From positions 13,957,962 to 14,017,961 of the forward strand of contig NC_134034.1 in the NCBI RefSeq assembly GCF_964204645.1: DNA of 60,000 nucleotides, written 5' to 3'. Positions 34,133 through 45,733 of this stretch are shown in pieces (within the stretch, counting starts at the first letter, position 1; the number at the start of each line of letters is the position of its first letter). Under the pieces are notes generated by a model. It was not told the origin of the DNA and did no database searches. It worked only from the letters and a program-made list of their open reading frames with translations. The stretch is from Tubulanus polymorphus (taxonomy: Eukaryota > Nemertea > Palaeonemertea > Tubulaniformes > Tubulanidae). The position numbers and the translations under genes were made by a program.

Positions 34133-34892
34133 ATTTCAGAAAATGTGTCCCATCTTTTTGAAAAGGATAACTAATTATTAAGGATATCTATGAATAGTGA
34201 TATACTGTGCCATGAAGGCAAATGAAGAAGTGTGTCCATAAAAGTGATAACAAAACATATCACTTATTCTAATAAGTTCTATACTCTTCTTCCAAAAATG
34301 AAGAGTAGGTCTCTGTCTAAGAATCTGCAGAAAAAAGAGGAAGCAGCGATGAATGTGAACTGCATCTCGACTCTCGTCAATAATTTTCTAAGTCGTCCTA
34401 TACAGTTCTCAGTATTTACAGCCGTTTTTAAAATAGCACAGAAGAAAATACATTTTTCAGCTGGAAACGTATCAGTAAACGGCCAGATATCAACAGTAAT
34501 TATTACGTATGATTGTTGTTTCATTGAATTATTAATGAAACCGTTTTTTGAACGGAGCCAAGGAGCAGTTTGTGATCATTCAAAAAATATCTCTCATTCC
34601 TGACAACATTAAATTATGGCCCTAAAAATTGAAATGTCCCAATTCAGAAATCTGGGGGCAATTATCTCATAACGATTGAGAGAAGTGACAGTGAAATTAC
34701 GTGCGCACTCACCGGGGATCAAACCCGGGTCTCATAGAAATAACAACTAGTAAAATAGAACGAGTCCAATTGGCCGATGGTTATACAGCTTGTCATGCAT
34801 AACAACTGAAACATGACATGTTGCAGTCACGTGTTTCATAATGATTAATCCTTTCTTAGAATATTAAAAAGATAGGACACATTTTCTGAAAT
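34133..34892. mobile_element. 760-bp inverted-repeat element, unit 3
   Basis: Same element with the 123-codon frame open. Confidence 0.45.
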
Positions 34893-35271
34893 ATCCTAAA
34901 CTTCAAGACTAAAACTACGACTAAACCACCTGTACCTGTACCTGTACCTAAACCCTAAAGCCCCACCCTATATCCCTCCCTCCAAAGTCCTACCACCACC
35001 CCTACATCCCTCCCACCCTCCCAAGTCCTACCACCACCCCTACATCCCTCCCACCCTCCGGAAACCCATCTCTCCCGGACCCCTTCCCTCCTGCCCTCTC
35101 GGACCCCTTCCCTCCCGCCCTCCCTCCCACACCCCTTCCCTCCCGCCCTCCCTCACCCCATCTCTCCCACCCTTCCTCCCAGACCCCTTCCCTCCCACCG
35201 TCCCCCACCCCAACCCTCCCTCCCTCTACCCCTTCCCTCCCCCAACCCTACCCACCCTCCCTAAATCCCGT

Positions 35272-35469
35272 GGTTAGGTGAGTTGAATGTTCTGATGTTT
35301 TAGTTAGACGGATGGGAATCTAATGAAGATGAAAGAACATTAAATCACTGTTCAATCACAGGATGAAGTAATGCAGTGATCTGTATCTCAGTATCGGTAC
35401 ACAATGTTACATGTATCTGTAACTGTTCAATCAGTATGAAATAAGTACAGCAGTTTAATCTATAGAAAT
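35272..35469 (-). repeat. Right arm of inverted repeat, unit 3
   Basis: Pairs with 31468-31666. Confidence 0.88.
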
Positions 35470-35823
35470 TCTAACTCTCAAGATACACATGATCTGATTA
35501 TCACGAAGGAACATGATTGATAACAGTTGTATTATTGACATCAGGAACCACTTTCATATTGATTAGAAATAACATTTGAGTTGATCACAATTTAGAAAAC
35601 CTGTAAACCCGCTTACTGAAATAACAATCCCAACCATGAACTGATTATAGCCAAATATTCACCAAAAGAAATTTGAAATGATTGAATAACTGCAACAGGT
35701 TTTTGTGATTTCATTTCAAAACATGGTTTATAACAAACAATATAAAATTAGTCCCTTAAAATCAATTCAACCACCGATAAATAAAGATTAATGTTACTTA
35801 TCTTGAATTTCCACATAGGCTAT

Positions 35824-36050
35824 AGTGATTCCTGATGTCATGCTGAATCCAAGAGTGATTCCCGATGTCCTGTGCTAAATCAAAAAAAGTCTGGTAGTAA
35901 AACACTGATTCCTTGTTGTCCTGTGCTGAATCCAAGAATGATTCCCGATGTCCGGCGCAAAACCAAAAAAGTCTGATTGTGAAACACTGATTCCTTGTTG
36001 TCCTGTGCTGAATCCAAGAGTGATTCTTGTTTTCCTGTGCTGAATCAAAA
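35824..36050 (-). repeat. ~108-bp and ~29-bp repeats, unit 3
   Basis: Same number of repeats as unit 1. Confidence 0.6.
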
Positions 36051-36358
36051 TTCCCATTGAACATGTTGAAGTGATACCTATAATAGACAAATCTAAGATC
36101 GTTTTCTTTCCTTAGAAATAACTGCAGAAATATCAAATCTAAAATTCAAACTTACAAATTAGATTGTTCGCTCAAATCTGCAGTTCATTTATTCACGGGG
36201 TTTTTCTATCCACAGTTTAGGTTTTGCATCTAGAGTTCAACATGAAATATAAACAAGAAAGTAATGAAAAAACGAACAGTTTAAATATTATCTGTTTCTG
36301 AAACCGATGATGATCATCATCATCATCAATATTACAGACGAATGGAGGCAAGTAGAGG

Positions 36359-36709
36359 CATCAATCCTCCTGCGGCAGGGACTCAAACCTGATGGCATCC
36401 AGAATGCCATGGTACGAAACCCTGCCACACTAGACCTAGTGCGCAGCAATTACACGCGCAGCTTAGATGATATCATTAATAGCCAATCAGAAATTCAGTT
36501 TTATTTGAGCCCGGGTTTTCCCATTTATAGTTCTTCCGTGAAATTTACCTCAGCGATTAACGAGCAATCTGTTTGGTGCCGCAAGATTTCGCGCGGTAAA
36601 GCTGCGCATGTACCTGCGCACCCGGTCTAGTGTGGCAGGGGTTCGTGCCGTGGCTGAGTGTAGCAAGCGATGTCATCAGGTTCAAATCCCTCCCATGGGA
36701 GGATGTTGG
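36359..36709. mobile_element. Foldback element with tRNA-like arms, copy 4
   Basis: Same element. The left B-box-like motif is altered (ACTCAAACCTG instead of ACTCGAACCTG on the plus strand). Confidence 0.73.
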
Positions 36710-37837
36710 TGTCCCACATGTTTGACTGCGATTAATAGGCCTATAGGTTAAGCGACAGATGAAATAAACTTACACTGTTTTCACTGTTTGATTAAATCAG
36801 TCGATGGAATCATTTTAGAACAAATTCATAACAACACAGCGAGATGAAGCCCATCGTGATCTAGAAATATCAGGATGGAATGACGTTATGCTTGACTGAG
36901 CGCCACCGACCATATGATGTGCACCGTTTGTTTGTAGGATGTGACTCTGAAATAATATGATTTCCCGCAATATCTGAGATGGAATATTTTTCGCCATTTA
37001 AACCAATGTTACAAACACTTACCAAATATTGAAATACTGATTTCAGGGGTCGGGAAGGAGGGTGGCAATGTTTAGGTGAGGTTTTTGCTTAATTTCGTGT
37101 TATGGTAAAGCACGCCATTTTGATATTGCGTCATAGTGTACCTCAGATTGGGATTCCCGCCGGTAGACTGGTCACCGCCACCTGCATTCGCAAGTAGAAA
37201 TGGCAACCAGTCGATTGCAGGTCTCGGCTTCTTTTCGATTAGATTAGGTTTTGTATTCTACGCAATATTCAAAGAATTTATTCTAATGAAAACCACGCTC
37301 TTTACCAATCTAATCATTCGTTTCGAGGTTTCCGTAATTACTACTTTAGTTCACAGAAATTCCGCTATCGTTATTCATAGGGGCAGCACTGAACGGTTGT
37401 AATTTGATGCAGTCTTGCTATTTTACTGCGGCATGTGAGGAATACAGATTTTTCTTAAGTCAAATTTCATTCATCACTCAACACTAGTTTGTTAGAAATT
37501 AATAACTGTACCAACATTAGAGCTTTATATAAGGAGAGTAAATGGTATGATAGAATCTCCCTAATTCCGATCATTGGGACCAACAAAATTCATCCGTTTT
37601 ACGGCAAATCCGGATTAAAAGTCATTTTCGTGTATATTAATGATTAAATTGACTGTAAATATTATCCGGATTAGACCAAAATTCGGATTAAGCCGATGCG
37701 GATTAAACGATTTAGTTTGAATGTATTAGCCAATAGAATCAGTCTTCACCCATCGAACTGGCCCCAGGGCACTAAAATTACCAAGAAACAAACACTGACG
37801 AGTGTTGGCCTGTTTAATGAACGCAGAAACCCTAGTG

Positions 37838-38105
37838 TCCCGACAGAGTACTGTGTACCGACGGAGTACTGTGTACCGACGGAGTACTGTGTACCGACGG
37901 AGTACTGTGTCCCGACGGAGTACTGTGTCCCGACGGAGTACTGTGTACCGACGGAGTACTGTGTACCGACGGAGTACTGTGTACCGACGGAGTACTGTGT
38001 ACCGACGGAGTACTGTGTACCGACGGAGTACTGTGTACCGACGGAGTACTGTGTCCCGACGGAGTACTGTGTACCGGACGGAGTACCGTGACCCGACAGA
38101 GTACC
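37838..38105 (+). repeat. 18-bp satellite, block 1
   Basis: About 15 copies of ACCGACGGAGTACTGTGT, starting directly after the last 33-bp minisatellite unit. Open frames on both strands (VPTEYC-type repeats) follow from the 18-bp period. Confidence 0.95.
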
Positions 38106-38950
38106 CAGGGGCGGATCCAGGGGGATGGGTAGACAGTATTGGAAGGAAATTTAAGGGCACCTTTCTGATCTTAGGGCACACCCAGTATCCAGTTCAATGC
38201 GAGCGCCGAAGGCGCGAAGTCCTTAGAGGGGGGTCTAGGGGCCCACCCCCGGAAAATTTTGAAAATATGGTACCATTTAAAGGCTTTTAGAGGGCTTCTA
38301 GAGGCTAGCAGAGCAATCCAGAATAAACGAATCCGAGACAAGATTTCAACACATGCGGATAAAAAATGAAGCTGGCGAACCCATGAAAGAATGGTTGTCG
38401 CCAACTTCGCCTAGTGCCCCTATAATCTTTAAAAGTGCCCCTTAACAATTATACAGAATACGGCTAAATGCCCCTTCATTGTTAACAATCGGCAAAAATT
38501 GCCTCGTCTTCACATTTATCCTTATGTCGTGTGCCATCTTCCAAACCAAAAGTGCCCCTAAAATTTTAAAAATTAGGCAAAAAAGTGCCCTTTTCTTCAA
38601 CATTTTCCGCGTATAGTGCCCTCTTCTAAAGTACGAGTGCCCCTTTAGCCTTCCTGAAAGACAAGGAAGGACAAGGTGCCCTCATCTAAAGCATGAGTGC
38701 CCCTTGCAAAAGGAAAGTGCCCATTTTAATTTATCATGATTAAAGGCTTTACAAATATGATTATCTCTCCTCACTTTCTCGGCAGCAGTATATACCGATT
38801 AATTTTATAATTATGCCCGGATTACGGACACGGAATTAGCGGTTGCTGAAATAATGCCGTCAAAAATATTGCCGGTGAAATTTCGAAGGGCACTTAAAAA
38901 TTCTAGACCGTATCGGGCAATACGGCTAATACGGTCTGGATCCGCCCCTG
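38106..38950. mobile_element. 845-bp TIR element, copy A
   Basis: The ends are CAGGGGCGGATCCAG and its exact reverse complement (15 bp). GTACC lies on both sides (38101-38105 and 38951-38955), but this could come from the satellite. The terminus type (CAGGGGCGG) is familiar from nonautonomous hAT-like elements; the 5-bp rather than 8-bp repeat leaves the superfamily open. The interior has no transposase; it has many GTGCCC motifs. Confidence 0.75.
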
Positions 38951-39280
38951 GTACCGTGTACCGAGAGAGTACTGTGTACCGACAGAGTACTGTGTACCGA
39001 CAGAGTACTGTGTACCGACAGAGTACTGTGTCCCGACGGAGTACTGTGTATCGACGGAGTACTGTGTCCCGACAGAGTACTGTGTCCCGACGGAGTACTG
39101 TGTCCCGACGGAGTACTGTGTATCGACGGAGTACTGTGTACCGACGGAGTACTGTGTCCCGACGGAGTACAGTGTCCCGACGGAGTACTGTGTCCCGACG
39201 GAGTACTGTGTCCCGACGGAGTACTGTGTCCCGACGGAGTACTGTGTACCGGACGGAGTACCGTGACCCGACAGAGTACC
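38951..39280 (+). repeat. 18-bp satellite, block 2
   Basis: About 18 copies between the two TIR elements, with ACAGAGTAC-type units on the left and ACGGAGTAC-type units on the right. Confidence 0.95.
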
Positions 39281-40127
39281 CAGGGGCGGATCCAGGGGGA
39301 TGGGTAGACAGTATTGGAAGGAAATTTAAGGGCACCTTTCTGATCTTAGGGCACACCCAGTATCCAGTTCAATGCGAGCGCCGAAGGCGCGAAGTCCTTA
39401 GAGGAGCCGTCTGGGGGCCCACCCCCGGAAAATTTTGAAAATATGGTACCATTTAAAGGCTTTTAGAGGGCTTCTAGAGGCTAGCAGAGCAATCCAGAAT
39501 AAACGAATCCGAGACAAGATTTCAACACATGCGGATAAAAAATGAAGCTGGCGAACCCATGAAAGAATGGTTGTCGCCAACTTCGCCTAGTGCCCCTATA
39601 ATCTTTAAAAGTGCCCCTTAACAATTATACAGAATACGGCTAAATGCCCCTTCATTGTTAACAATCGGCAAAAATTGCCTCGTCTTCACATTTATCCTTA
39701 TGTCGTGTGCCATCTTCCAAACCAAAAGTGCCCCTAAAATTTTAAAAATTAGGCAAAAAAGTGCCCTTTTCTTCAACATTTTCCGCGTATAGTGCCCTCT
39801 TCTAAAGTGCGAGTGCCCCTTTAGCCCTCCCTGAAAGACAAGGAAGGACAAGGTGCCCTCATCTAAAGCATGAGTGCCCCTTGCAAAAGGAAAGTGCCCA
39901 TTTTAATTTATCATGATTAAAGGCTTTACAAATATGATTATCTCTCCTCACTTTCTCGGCAGCAGTATATACCGATTAATTTTATAATTATGCCCGGGTT
40001 ACGGACACGGAATTAGCGGTTGCTGAAATAATGCCGTCAAAAATATTGCCGGTGAAATTTCGAAGGGCACTTAAAAATTCTAGACCGTATTGGGCAATAC
40101 GGCTAATACGGTCTGGATCCGCCCCTG
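39281..40127. mobile_element. 847-bp TIR element, copy B
   Basis: Nearly identical to copy A (a handful of differences, for example around 39403-39413 and 39825-39830). It is offset by 1,175 bp, so satellite plus element form a larger tandem unit. Confidence 0.75.
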
Positions 40128-40330
40128 GTACCGTGTACCGACAGAGTACTGTGTATCGACGGAGTACTGTGTACCGACAGAGTACTGTGTACCGACAGAG
40201 TACTGTGTAACGACAGAGTACTGTGTACCGACAGAGTACTGTGAAACGACGGAGTACTGTGTCCTGACAGAGTACTGTGTATCGACGGAGTTCTGTGTAC
40301 CGACAGAGTACTGTGTACCGACAGAGTACT
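40128..40330 (+). repeat. 18-bp satellite, block 3
   Basis: About 11 more diverged copies, ending at TACTTTTAATGG. Confidence 0.93.
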
Positions 40331-40718
40331 TTTAATGGTTCTATATCAACTTCATGACCCCTTCTTAATACCCGAGAAGTTTCAGAGCCCTAGGGCCACT
40401 ATCAAGGTCGTGCCGGAAGTTAGAAAAAGGTCGTTTTTCAGGTCTTAACTTAATGCATTTTCGCGAATTATTTGACACTGATTTTCGCGGTTTGAGCAGG
40501 GGACGCCTAGGCTCAACGGAGCCCCGCGACCAGGATTTTAATGGTTCTATATCAACTATATGACCCCTTCTAAATACCCGAGAAGTTTCAGAGCCCTAGG
40601 CCACTATTAGGGTCGTGCAGGAAGTTAGAAAAAGGTCGCTTTTCAGGTCTCAACTTAGTTCATTTTCGCGAATTATTTGACACTGATTTTCGTGGTTTGA
40701 GCAGGGGACGCCTAATTT
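40331..40718 (+). repeat. 206-bp tandem duplication
   Basis: Two copies (from 40331 and from 40537) sharing TTTAATGGTTCTATATCAAC and GACACTGATTTTCG(C/T)GG. Between them is GGCTCAACGGAGCCCCGCG, a small hairpin. It is not seen in other units. Confidence 0.85.
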
Positions 40719-41771
40719 CTAACAAGTAATGACAATGTTATGAAATTTTCATGACAGGTAATGACGACGACGCAATTTTATCAACAATGATTCTCTTTAA
40801 TTGTTTTTTTATAACACAATTCGTTTATTTATCCAGTACACGCCGCTTTATTGCGTAGCGTTGCAACAGATGTAGATAAATTACCTAAGTTCACAATCCA
40901 TGAGGGAGATAGAAACATTTTAAATAGTTAATTGTTAATTCTGGGACTGGGTGTCATCGATACGTGTAATAACGAATGCCGTGTTATGACTTGTCATCGT
41001 ACAATGTTATGACATTATGACATTGTCATAACAAGTCATAACATTGTCATAACAAGTAATGACAATGTTATGAATTAACGACATAGTAAAATTAACAACT
41101 AAAAGCCTGCTTAAAAAAGTGTGTTTTCAATGATCTTTTAAAACATTCAACCTTTTCAATTGAACTAAGAGAACTTGGTAAAATATTCCACACGTTAGGA
41201 GCATTAACTCTAAACCCAAGATGCCTTCTCAGGGCTTCCATACTTATTCAAATATTTCAACACCGAAAATTCTGATATTTCACCATACTTCACGCATAGG
41301 TTTTTAAACCGAATATATTTTGACAGTTCTGTTTTGCAAGCTCGATCCAAAACAAACGGGTATCAGTGAAATATAGTACTGAAAAAGTTGAACGAATTCT
41401 GGTCACTTTCACTAGCGTTAGGTGGATGAGAAAGGTTTAATTTATAACTGGCGGCAATCAGGGGTCCGATTAGAAACTGTTATAGTCAGATAATGATAGC
41501 GGATATTCTTAGTGAATAGAGTCACCTGACTGGTCAATGTTTAACTATGTTCTCAGTTTTAGCATAAATTGCCGTCAAGATAACTTATGATTTCTTTATC
41601 CTCTAATTTAATTCTCCACGTTTCAGTGTGGTAGTTATTCCGGTATTTACCACCCATCTTACAATTTACTGACGTCGATAAATTTAGACGTTTTGTCAAA
41701 ACTTTTACCGACGATGTTTAGATTCAGTCGGTGAAAACTCTGTATTCTTTCTCAAATATTAAACAAAATCA

Positions 41772-41774
<3 letters not shown>
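40719..41774. other. Unassigned sequence with short palindromes
   Basis: 40985-41075 is a run of ATGTTATGAC and GTCATAACA inverted motifs. The rest is AT-rich; I recognise nothing coding in it. The same TTGTCATAACA motif appears at 28678 and 52230 in units 3 and 5. Confidence 0.45.

Positions 41775-41803
<29 letters not shown>
41775..41803. repeat. (TA)n microsatellite
   Basis: A perfect TA run of 29 bp. Confidence 0.95.
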
Positions 41804-41806
<3 letters not shown>

Positions 41807-42027
41807 TATATCTGAATAGTATGAATCTTCGGTAGGCTCATTTAACATGAATTCAAAAAGGTATTTTATCTTTAATATTGGCGTCTGATCTTTTCAATTT
41901 CTAATTGTTTTTTTCAGAAATCATTCGAATTGGAATCGCATTCAGGATTAATATAAAACGTTTCTGAAACTGAATTCATACACACACACACAGGAGTCGC
42001 AGAATCTGTAAGGTAGGAATAAATATT

Positions 42028-42247
42028 GATACGATACGATACGATACGATACGATACGATACGATACGATACGATACGATACGATACGATACGATACGAT
42101 ACGATACGATACGATACGATACGATACGATACGATACGATACGATACGATACGATACGATACGATACGATACGATACGATACGATACGATACGATACGAT
42201 ACGATACGATACGATACGATACGATACGATACGATACGATACGATAC
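42028..42247. repeat. (ACGAT)44 satellite
   Basis: A perfect pentanucleotide run of 220 bp without interruption, followed by CCACACCTGACC, which resembles the end of the 33-bp array in other units. Reading frames on both strands are open only because of the repeat. Confidence 0.97.
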
Positions 42248-42316
42248 CACACCTGACCGGTCACTGGTTAACACAATGACCAGACAAACTAACAAACTGC
42301 GTTAATCGTCACTGGT

Positions 42317-42420
42317 GTATGGTCTAGTGGTTAACACGCTCGTCTGGCATGCTGTTGGTCGCAGGTTCGAGTCCTGCTAGGGTTAGGGTTACGGTCGATC
42401 TAGGGTTAGGGTTAGTGCCT
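42317..42420 (+). mobile_element. tRNA-derived SINE head with TTAGGG-like tail, unit 4
   Basis: Same element with GGTCTAGTGGTTAACACGCTC as the A-box side. It follows the (ACGAT)n array instead of the 33-bp minisatellite. Confidence 0.78.
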
Positions 42421-42842
42421 CAAATTGGGGCTAATTTTTGGCCCAGCGAGGTATTTGTAGTACGATGATCATCTGTTTGACTCGGGTTGTTTTTTGGTCA
42501 ATAGATTCTATACTAACTTATATATTTTGAACACATATATTTGCTTTATCCTTAGAGGCCGCTTTATTTAAAAGATACTTCGCTCAATACAGTAGTTTAT
42601 TTCTGAATGAATAAAAGAGTTGGTGACATTATTCAATATATATAAAAACCACAATATCTACTTTACGGTTGGTATGCAACAATTTCCACTCTTTTCCATA
42701 TAGGTGTCGCTTTGGATAAATGTCTATATCTCTTGGCCCAATGGACCGATTACGATTAAACTTGATACACAGGAACTTTTATCAAGTAGCACTCGGGGTG
42801 GGTGAAATCGCTCTAGGTTGAAGTTACACTGTCCTAAATTGG

Positions 42843-43823
42843 GTTGGCGAGCCAGGTGCTATTACCTATTGTTTGGGCCTATTTTGCCTTTGTTGAGGCT
42901 ATTTCATGATTCCTGTCGTCCCCTAAATGCCATTTTGGTGGAAAAAGGGTAATTTATTATTGGCGTCGATGGGGTCTTAATAGAGAATTGTTGTTATCAG
43001 AAAAATGATAGCGTTTCGACAGTTTACAAATAAGATAAACTTTTTCGACTTTTACAGAAGTAAACCGTATGACGTAAACATCAAGCGATTAAAATATTCA
43101 CTTAAGTTTTATTCAGCAAAAAATCATCGAGTTTATTTTGTACGTTACAATTAAGTTCTTCAATTAAACAACTTAGCATTAAAAAATGATGGTTGGATTT
43201 ATAATTTTCAATATAAATGGCGGAACTTACTTTTTACAATATTGAATAATTCGATGGTTTAAAAAATACTAATAGAAAAGGAGAAATGGAAGATGAAATG
43301 AAATAATTTTCAGATTGACTCGAGAGATTGAGATCTTCTGGTGTTCTACATCTTATGTTCAAAATACACGTATTTATTATAGTGGTACCTGGTTTATCGT
43401 GGGCTGATTATATGTACAGTCCGTCTGATATTCAAAAGGTTAACTAAATCTGGTAAACATGTAGTCCAAAACCTGGGCCCTATAAGTGTCACTTTCGTAA
43501 TCTTAATTTGCTCTAACTGACATTGAACCACATAACTACGTGATAGGGGGAAATGTTCGTATTCTCAAAGCGTGGATTCCCGAACATCATCTACGGTGAA
43601 TCAAACAGTGAATCGGTCGATACCGTATACAACTAGTGAAGATTGAGAAATTCAAATTTGATCAGTGTCATTAATTCAAGTCAATTACAGATAATACAGT
43701 CGTCTGTCAACAAAACGGTTACTATTATCAGTCACCAGCTGTCCTTGTACAACAACGCGCGTCACACATATAGACAATACAGATGTAGAACGATAACCAC
43801 ACTCAAACGTGATGAACGGATAA
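42843..43823. other. No gene seen
   Basis: Begins at the sharp break from unit homology. AT-rich with no convincing ORF or RNA. Confidence 0.5.
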
Positions 43824-43873
43824 TAAGATAAAATCCCACTATTTACAGATTAAAATAGTGGGATTTTATCTTA
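43824..43873. repeat. Perfect 21-bp hairpin
   Basis: TAAGATAAAATCCCACTATT plus T pairs exactly with its reverse complement around an 8-bp loop (ACAGATTA). It could be the fused ends of a small inverted-repeat element. Confidence 0.9.
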
Positions 43874-44368
43874 ATACAGATGTTTATTACTGAAGAAATT
43901 GTTTTTTAATTTCGAGGTTTTACTTGAAAAAGCCGCCATCTTGATTTTGACCTTTTAAAGAACATTTCACATTTAAAATGTAGTTTTAGATTTAAATAGC
44001 TATATCAGGAATAAAACACGTTATTGATAGTTTATATCATTATGATGATATTTATGTAAAGAAGACAGGTTCTGTTACGGGTGATGAAGCTCTGCAGTTT
44101 TACACCCGGAGACGGTTTAGGACGGCGTCCAGAATAGACTGAACGAGCTCCAGAGTGTGGAAGGTTTTTCTATTGTATCGAGTTTGCCGGGTTTTGATCG
44201 TCAGTTTGTACGTAAACATCTACCATGATTTGTGGAACTCGACGTATTGTATTCTAATTTATATCTTGAGTGTAAAAAAAAAACGTGAAATTTATTTTAG
44301 ATTAACACAATGTATTTCTCAAGTTGAGTGTGAACTGTTGGTTTGATCTGAATGCTGTGGAACACGAT

Positions 44369-44733
44369 ATCTGAGTGACTGTTAAAACCCTTCCATGATT
44401 GGCACTGTCCCCCAGAGATGATTTTGGTAAAACCAGTGTCTCTGGTAAACTTTGCATCATTCATAATCTACTCAACCAAAATGAATAAACTTGAAACCAA
44501 ATTTTAGAATCTACTGGGCTTCATTTCTGAATGATTGTTGTTTGTTTTGACTGGTGCGTTGTCGTGGTGATGGCAAGGTGATATTCTGGATCCGATGTCT
44601 GGAAAAATAGTAATTCCTCAAAGCAGAGCCAAATTTCATCCTGAAATGAATAACTACACTTATTTTCATCGATATGATAATGAAATGAGTTTATTTGAGC
44701 AAAATACTTCATAGATATTCATCACAGAAATAT
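44369..44733 (+). repeat. ~350-bp direct duplicate, copy 1
   Basis: Pairs with 46971-47309 in direct orientation, about 85-90% alike (CATTTCTGAATGATTGTTGT shared). It could be a dispersed repeat or an old duplication of this stretch. Confidence 0.85.
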
Positions 44734-44929
44734 AGAATTTGTCGATGTCGGCCGCGCCCCGCTGATAAACTAGGTGAAATACCTATTGTGAGTCACCGAT
44801 TAAAGTTTTTAAGTTTCTTTGTTTGAAATACCGGTATTTTATTGGGAATATTTTTCACATAATTCTTGAGTGAACTATTGCACGGAAATCGCAACAAATT
44901 CCTAATTTCATGGTTTTATTTCCCGCAAC

Positions 44930-45190
44930 TATCAATTCGGAGCGGCATTTAAAGTCTACCGCGGACACTATCGTGAACTCTTTAGTTGGTGCCCGGAGCG
45001 CTAATGCCCCTGAGTCCTAGTCGACCTCGATCTGCGCGGACTACAGAACTAGCCCTCCCAAGTGGAGTATGTCCCATTTAAGAATGATGGCGGACGAATC
45101 AATCGAAATTTACACTTGAAATATTTAGAAGCTTCTCTTTCAACGCAGAAGTGACAGAATGTCTTCAAACCATTTCAACATTGAAATACA
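44930..45190 (+). promoter_or_regulatory. Possible promoter and first exon
   Basis: GC-richer than its surroundings with several CpG. AATGATGGCGGAC (45084-45096) resembles a YY1-type ATGGCGG motif. A donor-like ACA then GTAAGT lies at 45191. Short ATG frames here (MMADESIEIYT and MSSNHFNIEI) soon end. Confidence 0.35.
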
Positions 45191-45344
45191 GTAAGTAACT
45201 TTACTTATGAATCGAATACTTTTGTTGTACGGTTGAAGGTGATTCGAGATGGAAGGTGTCGGAACACAGGGGCTTGTCGTCACAATGAATTCCGATTTCC
45301 GTCACAATTTGATAAACGGATGGATGACACCAGTTGCCAGTTTC

Positions 45345-45480
45345 CCTATCTAGGTATGACTGCAGTTTAGGTGTCCCTAATGGTATGTACCTAACCTTAC
45401 CATAACACTATTCTTTAATAACACTAGCGCCACCCAGTGGATAGGTGACCCAAACTGCAGTTAGCCCCCCTATCTATATA
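45345..45480. mobile_element. Small foldback element
   Basis: CTATCTAGG...ACTGCAGTTTAGGTG and its approximate reverse complement CACCCAGTGG...AACTGCAGTT...CCTATCTAT bracket ~130 bp. It lies in the first intron of the splice-like chain. Confidence 0.5.
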
Positions 45481-45672
45481 AGGATACTGGTGTGGTCCAT
45501 CCTCAATCAAATGGTGAGAAGCTCCTGTGTGTTGGACATAAAACCGCCATGTCGAGCTAATGCGTGTAAAACTGTCGGCCGACATTCAAGATTCAATTAG
45601 TAAAATGTATATCTAGTGTGGATTGAGGCCTAATATAAACTATTATTATCAATACAGATGGAGCATTTGAGC

Positions 45673-45733
45673 ATTTTGACCCCAGTATCCTAGGTACTAT
45701 ATATAAAAAGACTGAGGATACTGGGGTCAAAAT
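45673..45733. repeat. Perfect 19-bp hairpin
   Basis: ATTTTGACCCCAGTATCCT pairs with AGGATACTGGGGTCAAAAT around a 23-bp loop. A partial third copy (TTTGACCCCGCGGATACCC) follows at 45780. Confidence 0.88.

Larger units (their letters stand above)
24347..36235. repeat. 12-kb tandem unit, copy 3
   Basis: Complete unit. It shares with copy 5 an extra G in exon-like segment c, an inverted 18-bp segment with about 28 bp of added sequence (28657-28702), and a ~55 bp segment at 32389-32443. It shares with copy 4 a ~50 bp variant near 24921-24973. This mosaic of shared variants shows that the units did not arise from one single round of duplication. Confidence 0.96.
36236..42842. repeat. 12-kb tandem unit, copy 4 (partial, with insertion)
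   Basis: Homology to copy 1 runs from position 1 to about 2479 and then stops abruptly after CTAAATTGG. The 33-bp minisatellite is reduced to about one unit and replaced by 4.4 kb of other repeats (37838 to about 42247). The gene-like part, MITEs and inverted arms of a full unit are missing. Confidence 0.93.

Noticed and set aside
37838-40330. CRISPR array
   Set aside because: The 18-bp repeats are contiguous without unique spacers, in an animal-type genome.
37696-40335. ORFs with VPTEYC- or RRYTVL-type repeats, up to 194 codons
   Set aside because: Translation of the 18-bp satellite running on into the TIR element; open on both strands, no domain.
41914-42295. ORFs with SYRIV- and YDTIR-type repeats
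   Set aside because: Direct translation of the (ACGAT)n array, open on both strands by chance of the period.
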